Below, piece by piece: positions 50,001 to 59,918 of a stretch of DNA of 64,000 bases. Each line of letters opens with the position of its first letter. The first letter of the stretch is position 1. The stretch spans positions 62,001-126,000 of the forward strand of contig JAQGDQ010000038.1 in the NCBI GenBank assembly GCA_030141605.1. Reading direction: 5' to 3'. This DNA comes from Tubiluchus corallicola (Eukaryota > Priapulida > Priapulimorpha > Priapulimorphida > Tubiluchidae). The translations under genes were made by a program, and so were the position numbers. The notes beneath the pieces are model-generated. The model was not told the DNA's origin, searched no databases, and saw only the letters and a program-made list of their open reading frames with translations.

Positions 50001-53000
50001 ACAAATTAGAGTGCTGCTGAAAAATGTGATATTCTATATTTATACATGAATGTTGACTTGTTATTATTATTTCTCAGTATTTGTATCAATTAGCTGTTAC
50101 AGACAATGTAATTTTGTATCAAGTTGTTTTATATCATGCAATTATATGTTTGGATCAATCTAGCACGTTTTCTTTATTTTGCCTTTTTGAAAATACATAC
50201 ATTTATTTATGCTAAGTCAAGTTTATTCACACATAAGTTTAAAAATTATCAGATCAATTTTCAGAAAGTGCATTTACTTTTTGTAGGCAATGTTGTATGG
50301 GAAGATGCCCATACAGCTGCTAGAGCAATGTTGCATTTAAGTGAGCCAATTAATTTTGACGAAAATGATAATGATGATGACGTCGTTATCATGGACACAA
50401 CCGAAGAGAAGCCAGAAAGGAAAGTAGATGAAAAGAAGGATAGTGAGAAAAAAGCAGATGAAGAAGATTTGACTTTGGATTTAACAAAGGACTCAGAAAC
50501 CTTAGATCTGGCAAAGAATTCCGAAGAAACATTTAAGCTGGGAAAAGACTCAGTAGGAACGACTGATGTAATAATGCTAGATGGTGATGATGATGATGCT
50601 GAGAAAGAGGTAATTATCAAAAAATGTTGCAGATTGTGTAAAAATTGCAGGGTGCCATTTACATAATGTCAGTAGGTCCATAATAAAGTTAACTCTGATT
50701 CGTTTGGTGCTGCAGTTGTCCTGTCTCCCACCAACTTTTTACTGACTTTTTTCTGTTGTTACGATTTATTTAAATTTCCATTGCTATTTCTATGTGTCAG
50801 TCATTAAAATAAATTTGACTGCAGAATGTTATTTTCCATGTTCGTAAGCAGTGCTTTTTATTGACACAGTTTAGAATACAGTCAAGCGTCTTTGTACCAT
50901 CCAGTTTGGGACTCCACAGAAAGTTGTCATTAAGCAAGTTTGGCATTATAGCAAGGTGTATTGATGCTTACATGTCTATGCAAATATAGTCATTTTGTTT
51001 TGCCAAAAATTTGTGTGTTAACCAAGGTTAGCATTATAAAGCAGGACATTATAACAAGGTTTGACTGAAGTTTGATTTATGAAATATCATAATTACAGCG
51101 GTTACACGGCGACCTCTCTACCGTTTTTAGTAAGCACTCTTGGTGCAAACCTTTCTTTTCTTAATAACGCCAATGTTTTCAGTCCTTGTTTTAATAATGA
51201 GATTATGACATCAACAATCAGGCTTTTTTGTCGTGTGCATTTTTATGTGTACTTTTTAAATCCCGTTTCATATTTATTTTATATCAGTTTCATTTGCAAG
51301 CATATGTTTTTTTTTACATTTTGGCACTGCTCACCTGATGTTTTATGTAGAGCCGTTTAATTTAGATTGAGCAAGATGCAACTTAGAGTTGCTGGGTAAA
51401 CAAGATGTAGTTATTGTAGTCATTAAAGTGCTTAAAGTGTTAGTTCTGTGTGTGTGAATTACAAATGCTACTTGGTGTCATTACGTCTTACCACTCTTAA
51501 CATGTGCCTTTAAATAACAGAGTAATTAATGCCTGCAGTTGCGATAAATATCTTAGCATTTATGATTTTATACGAATTCATTATTCTAGGATAAAACACC
51601 AAAACACTCAGATGTCAAGAAGCTCGTGACTGTCCCACAGCTAGAGAAAAAAGGCATTATCATGCCACCCGGAAGATGGAGATTAGGGAAATCTTATCCT
51701 CGGGCAAATGTCTTGCTCATGCGATTTGCCACTACAAGTAAGATTTCATTTTAAATTATGCGTGACACCTTTTGTTCTTTTCCAAATCATTTCACGTTAA
51801 AGAATTAAAAATATGACAAAAACATCTAATTTTTTGTTAAAACTTATTATATGTTTGTTGGAAATCGAAATCGATGAATGACGTCACTGGTGGACGTTCA
51901 ATCTTGAAATGATCAATACTTTAAAATAAATTTACCAATTAAACAAAGCACTTATCGCACTTATTACTAAATCCTTGTAATATTTTTCTTGAACATTGAA
52001 ATAAGCCTAACTTCCCAGAAGACTTATCTTTCCAACATTGTAAATTTGTGATTATTGTTAATTATTCTTTTCTGTTTGGTAGGCCTAAAAATTGTTTGCT
52101 GAAATTAAACCAGCTGATTGGCCACTCATTGTATAAAATACTGTCTCCATAATTTAGTCCTTTAAATACAAGTCCTCAATGATAAGATAAAGATAGATAA
52201 ACAAAGTCAGTTAAACTTACAGGTAAGTGAAGCAAGTTAGCTTGTTTTCTAGCATTTCATTCCAGCAGTCTGCCGAGATGAGACTCTGTGAGAGGGTAAA
52301 TAGTAGAGACTACGTAACTTTATTGAAATTGCGCAAAATCTGGTTTCTGTGACAATGTGAAGCTCTCATCCATTTACTAACCGGCCTAGTGCTACTGAAT
52401 TCTGGTATCAAGCCTGCATTATGACTATCACTCAACGGCCTTGTTTTTCAGAAGCTTTGCAACATAAAATATCTTGATTTTTTTTGTAGGAGACAAGAAA
52501 GAACAAGGTTCAGAGAAGAGAAGTTTATACTACAAGAAGTATGGCAATCCTAATTATTTAGGTACTAGTTTATTTAACCACTTAGTAGTCAGTAGAGTTT
52601 TCAAATTCTTTATAATAAGGGTGGCATTGTTTATCAGACTTAGTGGTTATGCATTTTTCTGCTCTGGTAAAAGCAGTCCATGTAAATGGGTCTTATTAGA
52701 TGTATATTTAATTCATTTGCTAAGAATAATTTGTGGAAATTATTGGCCAACAGAAAATTTCCTTCCTTTCCGGCCTGCAGATGGCATAAGGGTGCAGCTT
52801 CCTATGTCCTCTTAACTTTGGCATCAGACTAGTTTTTTAGCCAAACACAGTTGCAAACTGGCATCAAGCTGTATATTTGATATAAATATTTGAAAAGGAA
52901 CTATGGTAATAGAGTTTCTTTAATATGCTAGATACTTAATAGAAAATATTTCTTTATGTCCATTCTACTCTATAGGTTTTCTTGTTGCCACACGCAAGAC

Positions 53001-56000
53001 TGTGTTCAAAAAACAAGTACAGGAGTTCATGTTTTTTCATTTAGCTTTTCAGCACTCTGCTGCCTATCTGTTTTTTTTTCATACTCCTTAGCAGTCTTGC
53101 ACTGTATTAGGTGCCATCCCATCTTGATATGTCCCTTCACCATCATTCTTCATTTTTGGATACTATGGATTGAACATTTTGCTATAAAGCTTTTGGGTCA
53201 TAACCATTTTACACTTTTTGTAGGAATGACAGGAGTGATCAGTGAATCGAAAAGGAAACAAATTCGCTACGCTCAACAAAAACGTGAACTGGAGCAAATT
53301 TTGCTACAGAAAGAGGACAAACCACCTTCTCCGCCGGCAGAATTTCCTGACAGGGAACAAAATGATCTGGAACGTCCCGCAGTTGACTTGCGTGAACCAC
53401 TTGTTCCAATAACTGCCAAGTCATTTGTGCAAGTTGACGATGAAAAAAGACAAAAACTTCCGGTTCGAGAAAGAATACGATTACCTCGACGTCCTGTGGC
53501 GGAAAGATTAGGCCTTTCACGGCGTGCTGCTATGGAAAAACTTTCTTTTAGCATTCCGCCAGAGAGAACAAGAAAATTGTCTAACAGTTCAGTTGAAGAA
53601 GTGGATGTAGGGCAAAAGGTTATGTCTGTCACTTTGGCAAAAAGGCTAGGGAATATAAGTGCTGTAGATAAACAAAAGCGAAAGCGGAAAAGACACTCGG
53701 AAGGTAAGCAGAATTAGAGATAACACTGTGGCTAATTGTTGTTAGTGTAAGTTTTTATATAGAAAGATCATTCGTATAGATAAGACCAGAAATACTGTAG
53801 CCAATGATAACGCAAGCTAGTCGGAAGCCCCTTTTCACGTGCTTGAGAATATTTTCAAACGGCCAGGTAAGATCTGGATAAGTAAGATAGATGAGGATAA
53901 TGAGGTCAAAGATTATGATGATGTATGTTGCTAGCATACTATAGTAATACTGATAATGCATTTTCAGAATCTGAACATACAGAAAGTGACACTTCGGACT
54001 TCGAGGGTGAGGTGAAGCAGTTACTGGGTGGCGCTAAAAGTAGAAAAATTAAACGTCGGATGTATGCTGATGAGATAGAAGACGAAATTAAGAATTTACG
54101 GTACGACTAATGGGCATAATAGTTTAATTGTGACCTTGACTGAAGTGATTGTCACAACGGCTTCCAACATTTTATCGTAGTAAAAATATTTAATTTCATT
54201 GTTATTATCAAGCTATGCTTATAGTGTTTGATGTTTGTAAGTATGAATATAGGAACATGTGGTTACATCACTACACAAAGTTTAAGGAGAAGGAAGCCAA
54301 ATGGAAAGACTAGTTAGTTCTATAAATCTCGGTAAGAGTGATCCAATGACAGAATGCAGGTTCAGCCTCAAAAATTAAATCAAGTGCCTTTGAAGATATC
54401 GTAATTACATCTGATCCCTCGCATACCCGGAACACCAAACAAAAATGTCAGACAACACCGTCTTTTCACAAGCCTAGCTTGAAAATTTTGATGATGCAAT
54501 GATGCTATAAAAAATATTTAAACGTATTCAGAGATTTAAAAACAAGTACTTTCAAATTTGAAAAATACCTTTGAGCAACAATATGCCTCCATTAACTTTT
54601 ATAAATATTAAATGAATAAATTAAAAAGCCAGTGTTACTATAAAAAACATTACAGTTTGTGTTTTTTCAGCTCTTGCCTCGAGAATTATTTCGGTGTTTA
54701 TACAAACTTAAAACCATGTTTCCCATTTTCACAGTTGTAATTGTTAGTTAATAATGGATGTTAGAAGAACTTTTTTCTTAAACTAATATTTTTCCGAATG
54801 TCTCATTTCAGCAAAAAGACAAGTGACATGATCATGATAACTGCAGCATCTGCACCATCTGAAGTCAAGTCAAAAATTAAATCAAGTGCCTTTGAAGATA
54901 TCGTAATTACATCTGACAATACAATCCCTCGCATACCCGGAACACCAAACAAAAATGTCAGCCAACGCCTTGGTCCCCCAGTCCGCCAGAGGTAAGAACT
55001 TCTTCAAGTACTAGATTTAATTTTTTCACTACCAATTGCATCACTATTTGAATTCACTTTAGCTAATCTTGTTATTTTTAAAGTGGCTTTGCAGCTCCTT
55101 CCAGCTAAAATATGTGACTTAAGCCTAATTTTGTCTTATAATCATTATTCTGCATCATATAGTAGATTCTGCCTACTATGTAGTGATTTTCTTAGGACAA
55201 TGTTTTTTCAACATATTGAGTTAGATTATAACACATTGAACATTTGTAAACATTTGTGCTTCTGTTTATCTGTTCATTTGTATTACCCTATACTGGCATT
55301 TATTTTCAGATATCGACATCACAGTGCAGAATCTGGTGAGGAATCATCATCACATGACTTGGAGGAACCTCCCTTGCAAATTGATATGTCATCTTCAGAA
55401 AGCGATAATGAAAAACGAGAGATTTCACCTGTTCACAAAAGTCGAGCCTCTGTTCACCAGCGCCTTGCTGCCTCCCCCATTAGAAAGTCTCCTGCAAAAC
55501 GACATGCTGTTTCTCCTAGACGAAAGCAGTCGCCAGTTCGACACCCTCTCTCCCCTAAAACGAATAGACCGGATGTGTCACAGGAGACCAGTAATTTTCA
55601 AGCTAGAGATAGTTCGCCAGTTTTTGATGCTGCAAGAAGCAGACGACTTCGAAATGCAGAGTTTGCATGGGAAAGGAGGCCTGTACCTCAGTTCCGAAGT
55701 GGCAATAGAGGCAGAGTGTTACGGAGGAGATCGGTGACACCTCCGAGGTTGAGGCCATCTGGAACAAATGCTAATAAATCACCTTCACCTAATGTGCGAC
55801 GCCGAAGTTCTCCATCCACTCCTCCACGTTTTGCATCCCCAAAGCAAAGTTTGCCGGTTCGGAGGTCACGGTCATTATCACCAAGGCGCCGTCCATTGTC
55901 GCAAAGATCCCGATCACCTCGTTCTCAGTCTGATTTGCGCAATAGGCTTAGGGCAACAGCATCTGATCGCAAGCAGCATGCACGAGCTGCGACTAGATCA

Positions 56001-56936
56001 GAAAACGAAAAACGTTCTGATCTAAGAGAAAGAGAAGAAAGACGAGAAGAGCTGTTGCCATTACCATTGCCACGAAGAATAAAGAGGGAGGTAAAAGAAG
56101 AACCAAATTCTTCAGAGAGCTCCGATTCGTCTGATAGTGACAGCAGCAGTTCAAGCAGTAGCAGCTCAAATAGTGACAGTAGTGACGAAGATGATTCTGC
56201 AGTTAATGAACCCGCCAACCAAAAGAAAAACACTGAAGTTAAAAGTACACAAGAACAAATTACTAAGACTACTGAAAGTACAATGCAAGTTAAAGCTTTG
56301 CAACAGAAGACACCAAAACCAGCTGAACTGGTACCAAAATCTACACCTAGGGGAACTACAAGACATACAGCATTCACAGCAAGTGATAAGAATGCTAAAC
56401 AAGTAAGTAAGTTAACCAAGCCAACTACTGAAAAACTTACAGCAGAGCCTACTAAAAGTAGGACAGCTAAGACTATACGGCCAAGACCTCTTAAAGAGAC
56501 AATAGAACAAGTTAAATTTGGACAGTCCGGCAGGATTGATAAATCAACTGCACACAAAATGATTGCATCACCAGTTAGAGTTGAACAGGCAGCCAAGACT
56601 TTAAAACGTTCAGCCGATAAACCTGCAACAAAACAAACTGAATCTTCTTCACGTAAAGTTAAAGCAGACACAGCTAAATCATCCACACCAACAAGGCACC
56701 ATAATAAACCAGCAAAAACCATGGAACAGCGCAAAGTCACAGTTTCTAAGCCTCCAGAACGGAAACAACCTCAAGAAGAGAAGCAAGAAAGTAAGCCAAG
56801 AAAGAGGCGAGGTAGCATGACCAGTGGCTCTAGTAGTGAGAGTTCTTCATCATCTTCTTCATCTACCAACTCAAGCTTGTCTAGTTCCAGTTCTTCTGAC
56901 AGTTCCGATTCAGAATCAGAAACATTTGACATTTAG
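46908..56936 (+). CDS. NCBP3: Nuclear cap-binding protein subunit 3 homologue, 10 coding exons, complete
   Basis: Spliced gene. Coding exons: 46908-47096, 47821-47975, 49297-49454, 50287-50609, 51590-51737, 52490-52561, 53224-53703, 53968-54100, 54812-54991, 55310-56936. All introns are GT-AG, phases match at every junction, and the sum is 3,465 nt (1,154 residues plus TAG). Recognition rests on family-specific blocks: RYENKAGNFITGID (about residues 67-80), an RRM-like segment ending DYGPAEIEWINDASCNVVW (154-172), and LLMRFATTRDKKEQG followed by YYKKYGNPNY (about 317-347), then MYADEIEDEIKNLR. In vertebrates this protein binds the m7G cap, pairs with NCBP1 in an alternative cap-binding complex and associates with mRNA export factors in the nucleus; that role is inferred here by homology. 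Acidic stretches follow the RRM, and several xRLG motifs recur as in vertebrate NCBP3. The Arg/Ser- and Ser-rich C-terminus makes it nearly twice the vertebrate length (about 620 residues). The ATG is the first in frame after an upstream TAA. A possible untranslated first exon ends at a GTAAGA donor at 46644, with an acceptor TTTCAG ending at 46867. Confidence 0.93.
47821..47975 (+). CDS. NCBP3: NCBP3 coding exon 2 (RYENKAG block)
   Basis: The acceptor ACTGACAG precedes the exon; the donor is AAAAG|GTAAAT, phase 2. It encodes RYENKAGNFITGID and the basic RRRRMERAKRFGL run. This block is one of the best conserved in the family and is the key recognition evidence for the 5' half. Confidence 0.92.
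48733..49021 (-). pseudogene. Decayed LINE reverse transcriptase fragment inside NCBP3 intron 2
   Basis: Read on the minus strand, one frame gives IPLDLNARKTVYASLI followed by ACAVWIHYF. An overlapping frame continues NKRKIFLA and RFLLLQKVLGI. This order (LNARKTVYxSLI, then AVWG, then LLLQKRxLRII) is that of the thumb region of LINE reverse transcriptases, split by a frameshift. It lies antisense to NCBP3 and is not part of that gene. It covers a segment just upstream of the region preserved in the 46.1-kb relic, but on the opposite strand, so it is a separate insertion. Confidence 0.65.
49297..49454 (+). CDS. NCBP3: NCBP3 coding exon 3 (RRM-like core, WIND motif)
   Basis: The acceptor is TTTGATGTAG and the donor is TCAT|GTAAGT, phase 1. 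It encodes ESIHFWGLNNMNTNDVFTYF and then DYGPAEIEWINDAS, matching the RRM-like fold of NCBP3. The tetrapeptide W162-I-N-D165 sits where vertebrate NCBP3 has WLDD, the motif tied to cap binding. Trp and the last Asp are kept; Leu to Ile is mild and the middle Asp is Asn. Confidence 0.93.
50287..50609 (+). CDS. NCBP3: NCBP3 coding exon 4 (end of RRM and acidic linker)
   Basis: Begins after TTTTTGTAG and completes the split Cys codon, giving the CNVVWEDAHTAARAML end of the RRM-like region. It then runs into a highly charged linker rich in Asp, Glu and Lys with a D-repeat encoded by GAT/GAC codons near the 3' end. The donor is AAAGAG|GTAATT, phase 0. Confidence 0.92.
51590..51737 (+). CDS. NCBP3: NCBP3 coding exon 5
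   Basis: The acceptor is TTATTCTAG and the donor ACAA|GTAAGA, phase 1. It encodes 49 residues ending RANVLLMRFATT, matching the NRLFMRFATKDDKKE region of vertebrate NCBP3. Confidence 0.92.
52490..52561 (+). CDS. NCBP3: NCBP3 coding exon 6 (KYGNPNY block)
   Basis: Short 72-nt exon after a T-rich tract and TTTGTAG; the donor is TTAG|GTACTA, phase 1. It encodes RDKKEQGSEKRSLYYKKYG and NPNYLG, a nearly invariant family block. The reading frame stays open past the donor for about 250 nt, but family similarity stops exactly at the donor. Confidence 0.92.
   Translation, partial: ETRKNKVQRREVYTTRSMAILII
53224..53703 (+). CDS. NCBP3: NCBP3 coding exon 7
   Basis: The acceptor is TTTTTGTAG; it begins GMTGVISESKRKQIRYAQQK, matching GMKGILS of vertebrates, then a low-complexity charged region with VAERLGLSRRAAME and LAKRLGNISAVDK. 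These xRLG motifs recur in exons 9 and 10. The donor is GAAG|GTAAGC, phase 1. Confidence 0.9.
53968..54100 (+). CDS. NCBP3: NCBP3 coding exon 8 (MYADE block)
   Basis: The acceptor is CATTTTCAG and the donor TTACG|GTACGA, phase 2. It encodes KIKRRMYADEIEDEIKNLR, matching the MYADEVESQLKNIR block of vertebrates. If intron 8 were retained, translation would stop three codons later (TAC GAC TAA), giving a protein of about 555 residues without the SR-like tail. Confidence 0.9.
54369..54456 (+). repeat. Partial duplicate of NCBP3 exon 9 in intron 8 (pseudo-exon)
   Basis: The 88 bases match exon 9 positions 54871-54966 base for base, except that 8 bases (CAATACAA) after ATCTGA are missing. The missing bases shift the frame, and no proper acceptor precedes the copy, so it is unlikely to be spliced in. 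The near identity points to a recent duplication, or to an assembly or haplotype artefact. Confidence 0.9.
54812..54991 (+). CDS. NCBP3: NCBP3 coding exon 9
   Basis: The acceptor is CTCATTTCAG and the donor CAGAG|GTAAGA, phase 2. It encodes 59 residues ending NVSQRLGPPVRQR, again with an xRLG motif as in vertebrate SDVHSRLG. An 88-bp fragment of this exon is duplicated 500 bp upstream inside intron 8. Confidence 0.9.
55310..56936 (+). CDS. NCBP3: NCBP3 terminal coding exon 10: SR-like, Ser-rich tail
   Basis: Begins after TATTTTCAG and ends with TAG. It encodes residues 614-1154. Order: Ser/Glu-rich start, SP- and RS-dipeptide region (for example RRSRSLSPRRR around 795), a KREVKEEP segment, a long poly-Ser/Asp stretch, a Lys/Thr-rich middle, and a C-terminal Ser run ending SESETFDI. 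This composition resembles the RS domains of splicing co-factors and is predicted to be disordered and phosphorylated. Vertebrate NCBP3 ends soon after the xRLG region, so most of this exon is a lineage-specific extension. The 271-codon open frame on the opposite strand (56740-55925) is an artefact of its Ser/Lys/Thr codons. Confidence 0.88.
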
Positions 56937-57560
56937 GCTAAACTTCTTGATGAAAATTTTGCTTCTATGGGTAATAAATTATTGCTCTTCTGTTTTCCAG
57001 TCAGCAAAGCGATACACCCTACGTTGCACCAAAGCATCTGCATCCAGCATTTTGAAATAAAAATTAAAATGAGTTTATTGTGAGTGAGTGATTAAACCAG
57101 TTTTTAGTAGTGGATGGTGGAAACCAGATGCCGGAAAATAGAAAACTTTATATTTTTAAAACGTCTGGCATTCAACATCCAGCACCTGTTCCTCAACCAA
57201 CTAATGACAACTGTGCCTGTGATCACATGACAACATCACCAATGTTTAAAATTATATAGCAAAAGTTTAAGACCATGTTGTATTTTTTGCTTTAGGGAAA
57301 TTAAAAATGAAAACCTCAACTGAATCTTAACTGAGAACGAGAACCTTGAGCATTCGGTAGGCCAACTGCAACTTGTATGTAACAATGTATGTAATAATAA
57401 CATTGAATGCTGAAAGCTGGCAGCCAGACGCTGGACACTTTGGTGTATCGTAGGCGTAATTAGTGTGAGAATGGCAAATGATTTAACACTGTTAGTCATC
57501 TCAATATATGTTAACAGATAAAGTGGAAAATGTCCAAACAAGTATTTCAATAAACCAGAT
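56937..57560 (+). other. NCBP3 3' untranslated region with candidate poly(A) signals
   Basis: AATAAA occurs at 57056-57061, 120 nt after the stop codon, and again at 57549-57554. Either could end the transcript. The first is nearest and lies in an A-rich context. The actual cleavage site cannot be read from sequence. Confidence 0.5.
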
Positions 57561-59744
57561 GAGTGTACATTTAGTTAAGAGATGTCAGATAGGTTGTTAG
57601 GAAAAACAAAATACATGATTGATATTTTTGTAAGTCTAAAAGAGATAAATAATACTTTGCGCATTATTTGGAATTGGACAGACTGCATTTCCGCGACTGC
57701 CTCGAGCTTCTTGCACAAATGCATGTGTCACACAAAGAAAAATGTGATTTTACACATACGTGAAAAATTATTGTTCTGTTTAGCTTTAGTGGGAAAAGTA
57801 TGAAGTTTTGTTTAGATGTTTCGGAAATTTTCATGTCTTTGGCATGAAGACATTTTCCTCTTCATTTGCATTGTACACAGAGGGTTTTTGTTTTAAAATT
57901 TGTGTAAATAAATAATAGTAATGTTGTTACACTACTTAGTCATCTGCTTTCTAATTAAATTGGACAAACCAACAAGCTCTTTTGCTGCACCCTATATTAA
58001 TTAATAACTTATAGATCTTATAATGTAAATTGAGTAATTGGTGTCCCTCATTTTTTGATAGCCCAAATACTATAATTGGTGAACAATGTTAAGCTTGGTT
58101 AAGAATAAACAAAAATTAAAAAACATTTTAGGTGATTTTGCACAGGTAGATCTGAGTGAAGAAATGTAATGGAGAATAGTTTCGTTAAAATCATGCCTTT
58201 TCACGTTTCTTGCTAGCATTTTTCTATATGCGCTACAATTTCATAGCTGTATAAATATGAATTTGGCGTGCTTTCACTCAATAATAAGAATGTGGATGCA
58301 ATATTTCACAGAGTAAGGAAAAGAAACGTTTACGCCATAACAAGAAACCAAGTTTGGTATTCTCAGCGAAACGCACAGCTTCTTAAATTGCTGTTATAAC
58401 TGATGAAAATTTCGCAGCTTCTTGGACTCTATAAATTGAGGAAACTGCTGCACTTAACACACATTATACTAATATTACTTCCATGAACCATGGAATCATG
58501 CATAAAAGCTTCGTGCGTCTGTCCAATGGTGACTGCCAATTTTGACGTATCAGAGGGTCATGTAAATTTGAAGCGCAGGATGAAAAAAGAAAAGCTAGAA
58601 AACATTTTATCAATTATACTTTTAAAATTATAATGCCACAACTCCGGGTAATTAGCGTAACTCGCCTGTCGGTATTTTATTTTCGCAAACGGTAAAAGTA
58701 TTTTACGCGTATATTTTAACGATAAGCTGTAAAAGTAAGCAACAGAAAATATGTCACGAAAAAGGTAGAGTATTTTCTTTGCCTTTCGCACAGTGCTACT
58801 AACGATACAAGAGTAGATACGATATAAGATTATGCAAACTGGATGACGTACGGGTTTCTGCCACCAGACAGTATCAGCCCGTTATGTTTGATTCTTGATC
58901 GTCGCGTACCTATTCTCATACCACCTACTTAAAGACTAGACGGCATCGCAGCTCGAAGATACTTAGCAGAAGTGAAACGTGCTTAGCGTTTTTTCTCATG
59001 TAGGCTAAAATTTCTTAAACCAATCATACGGAGTTTCGTCACAGGAAGCGGTACCTCTTTATACTTCTTTAGCATACAGTCACATCTAAATATAGAAGAC
59101 AAGCCTACTCAAAGAAACAATTATAGCAACCAATACTTTATACATTTGCATGACTAAACTAGATGCGTAATTTAGTTACACCTTCGGGGCATCGTGAATG
59201 ACACACTGCTGACCCACGCCGTACCAAGGAAAATCATTTTTAGAAGGTGGAAATTACACAAATTAGTCATACAGCTACTTATATTTATGGGAAACCATAG
59301 GATTCTTTCATAATTCACACACGAGTTTAACATTTAATATCTTTGTAATTAAACAGGAACAATTTCTTCTAGATTTAGAGCTTCTTAACTATGAGTGACT
59401 TACAAGTGTTTTATAGAAGTGAATTCCTATGACAGTTACCAAAATGAAATAGAGCAAATTTTGACTTGTCTGTTAGCAGGTCCGCGTAGTGCAGCCTACA
59501 GGATAGAATTTGAGTGAAATTTTAGCCCGTTTAATTGGGACTATAAGATAATATTTCAAAAGCACCAGTTTCGGATTTAGGCCATCTTTTCAACGTATAT
59601 TTTATGATTTTAGTTTCTGATTCGAAATTTCTAATGTCGATGACAGATCTGTAGTTCAACGAAATCTGAATTTCCTATTTACTTGCTACTGATTTGCATC
59701 CTGTCTGCATATGTTAAAAGTGTTCCGGTGCATTTCAATACAAA
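57561..59744. other. Intergenic region between NCBP3 and the metalloproteinase gene
   Basis: AT-rich with no convincing exon. A third AATAAA-type string lies near 57905. Short palindromes occur, for example TTCCATG-aac-CATGGAA near 58480. The upstream part of the metalloproteinase promoter presumably lies in the last few hundred bases, but no TATA or initiator element is clear. Confidence 0.6.
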
Positions 59745-59918
59745 ATGGCGACATCATTTAATTTTTTGATAATAACAAGCCCCATTTTCGCAAAATCAGC
59801 TAGAATGGTTCTTAAATTGTGGCTTTATGTGGTTGTGATATATGTGATGACAACAGCTATAGCAGGCTTGCCTCACGGTGATAGAGAAAAGAGGGAAACT
59901 ATGACAACCGATGCTTTG
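59745..59918 (+). CDS. MMP exon 1: signal peptide and start of propeptide
   Basis: 58 codons. The first ATG (AAAATGGCG) is in a good context. A second in-frame Met at codon 21 (59805) begins a more typical signal peptide, so either start could be used. Codons 22-40 are hydrophobic, ending AIA before GLPHG, a plausible signal-peptidase site. The donor is TTG|GTGAGT, phase 0. Confidence 0.88.

Noticed and set aside
50261-50620. 119-codon minus-strand open frame opposite NCBP3 exon 4
   Set aside because: Poly-Ser translation results from the Glu/Asp/Lys codons of the real exon; no splice or family support.
52562-52815. Open reading past the exon 6 donor in NCBP3
   Set aside because: The frame stays open for about 250 nt, but similarity to NCBP3 ends at the GT donor and resumes at 53224 with matching phase, so this is intron.
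52956-53223. In-frame extension upstream of NCBP3 exon 7
   Set aside because: Hydrophobic, Cys-rich translation with no family match; the acceptor TTTTTGTAG before 53224 restores the conserved block.
55083-55309. In-frame extension upstream of NCBP3 exon 10
   Set aside because: It reads as intron-like hydrophobic sequence. The acceptor TTTTCAG at 55309 keeps phase with exon 9 and begins the SR-like region.
55925-56740. 271-codon open frame on the minus strand
   Set aside because: It lies exactly antisense to NCBP3 exon 10. Ser, Lys and Thr codons on the + strand rarely make stops on the opposite strand, and the translation is a Leu/Ser/Cys-biased string with no domain.
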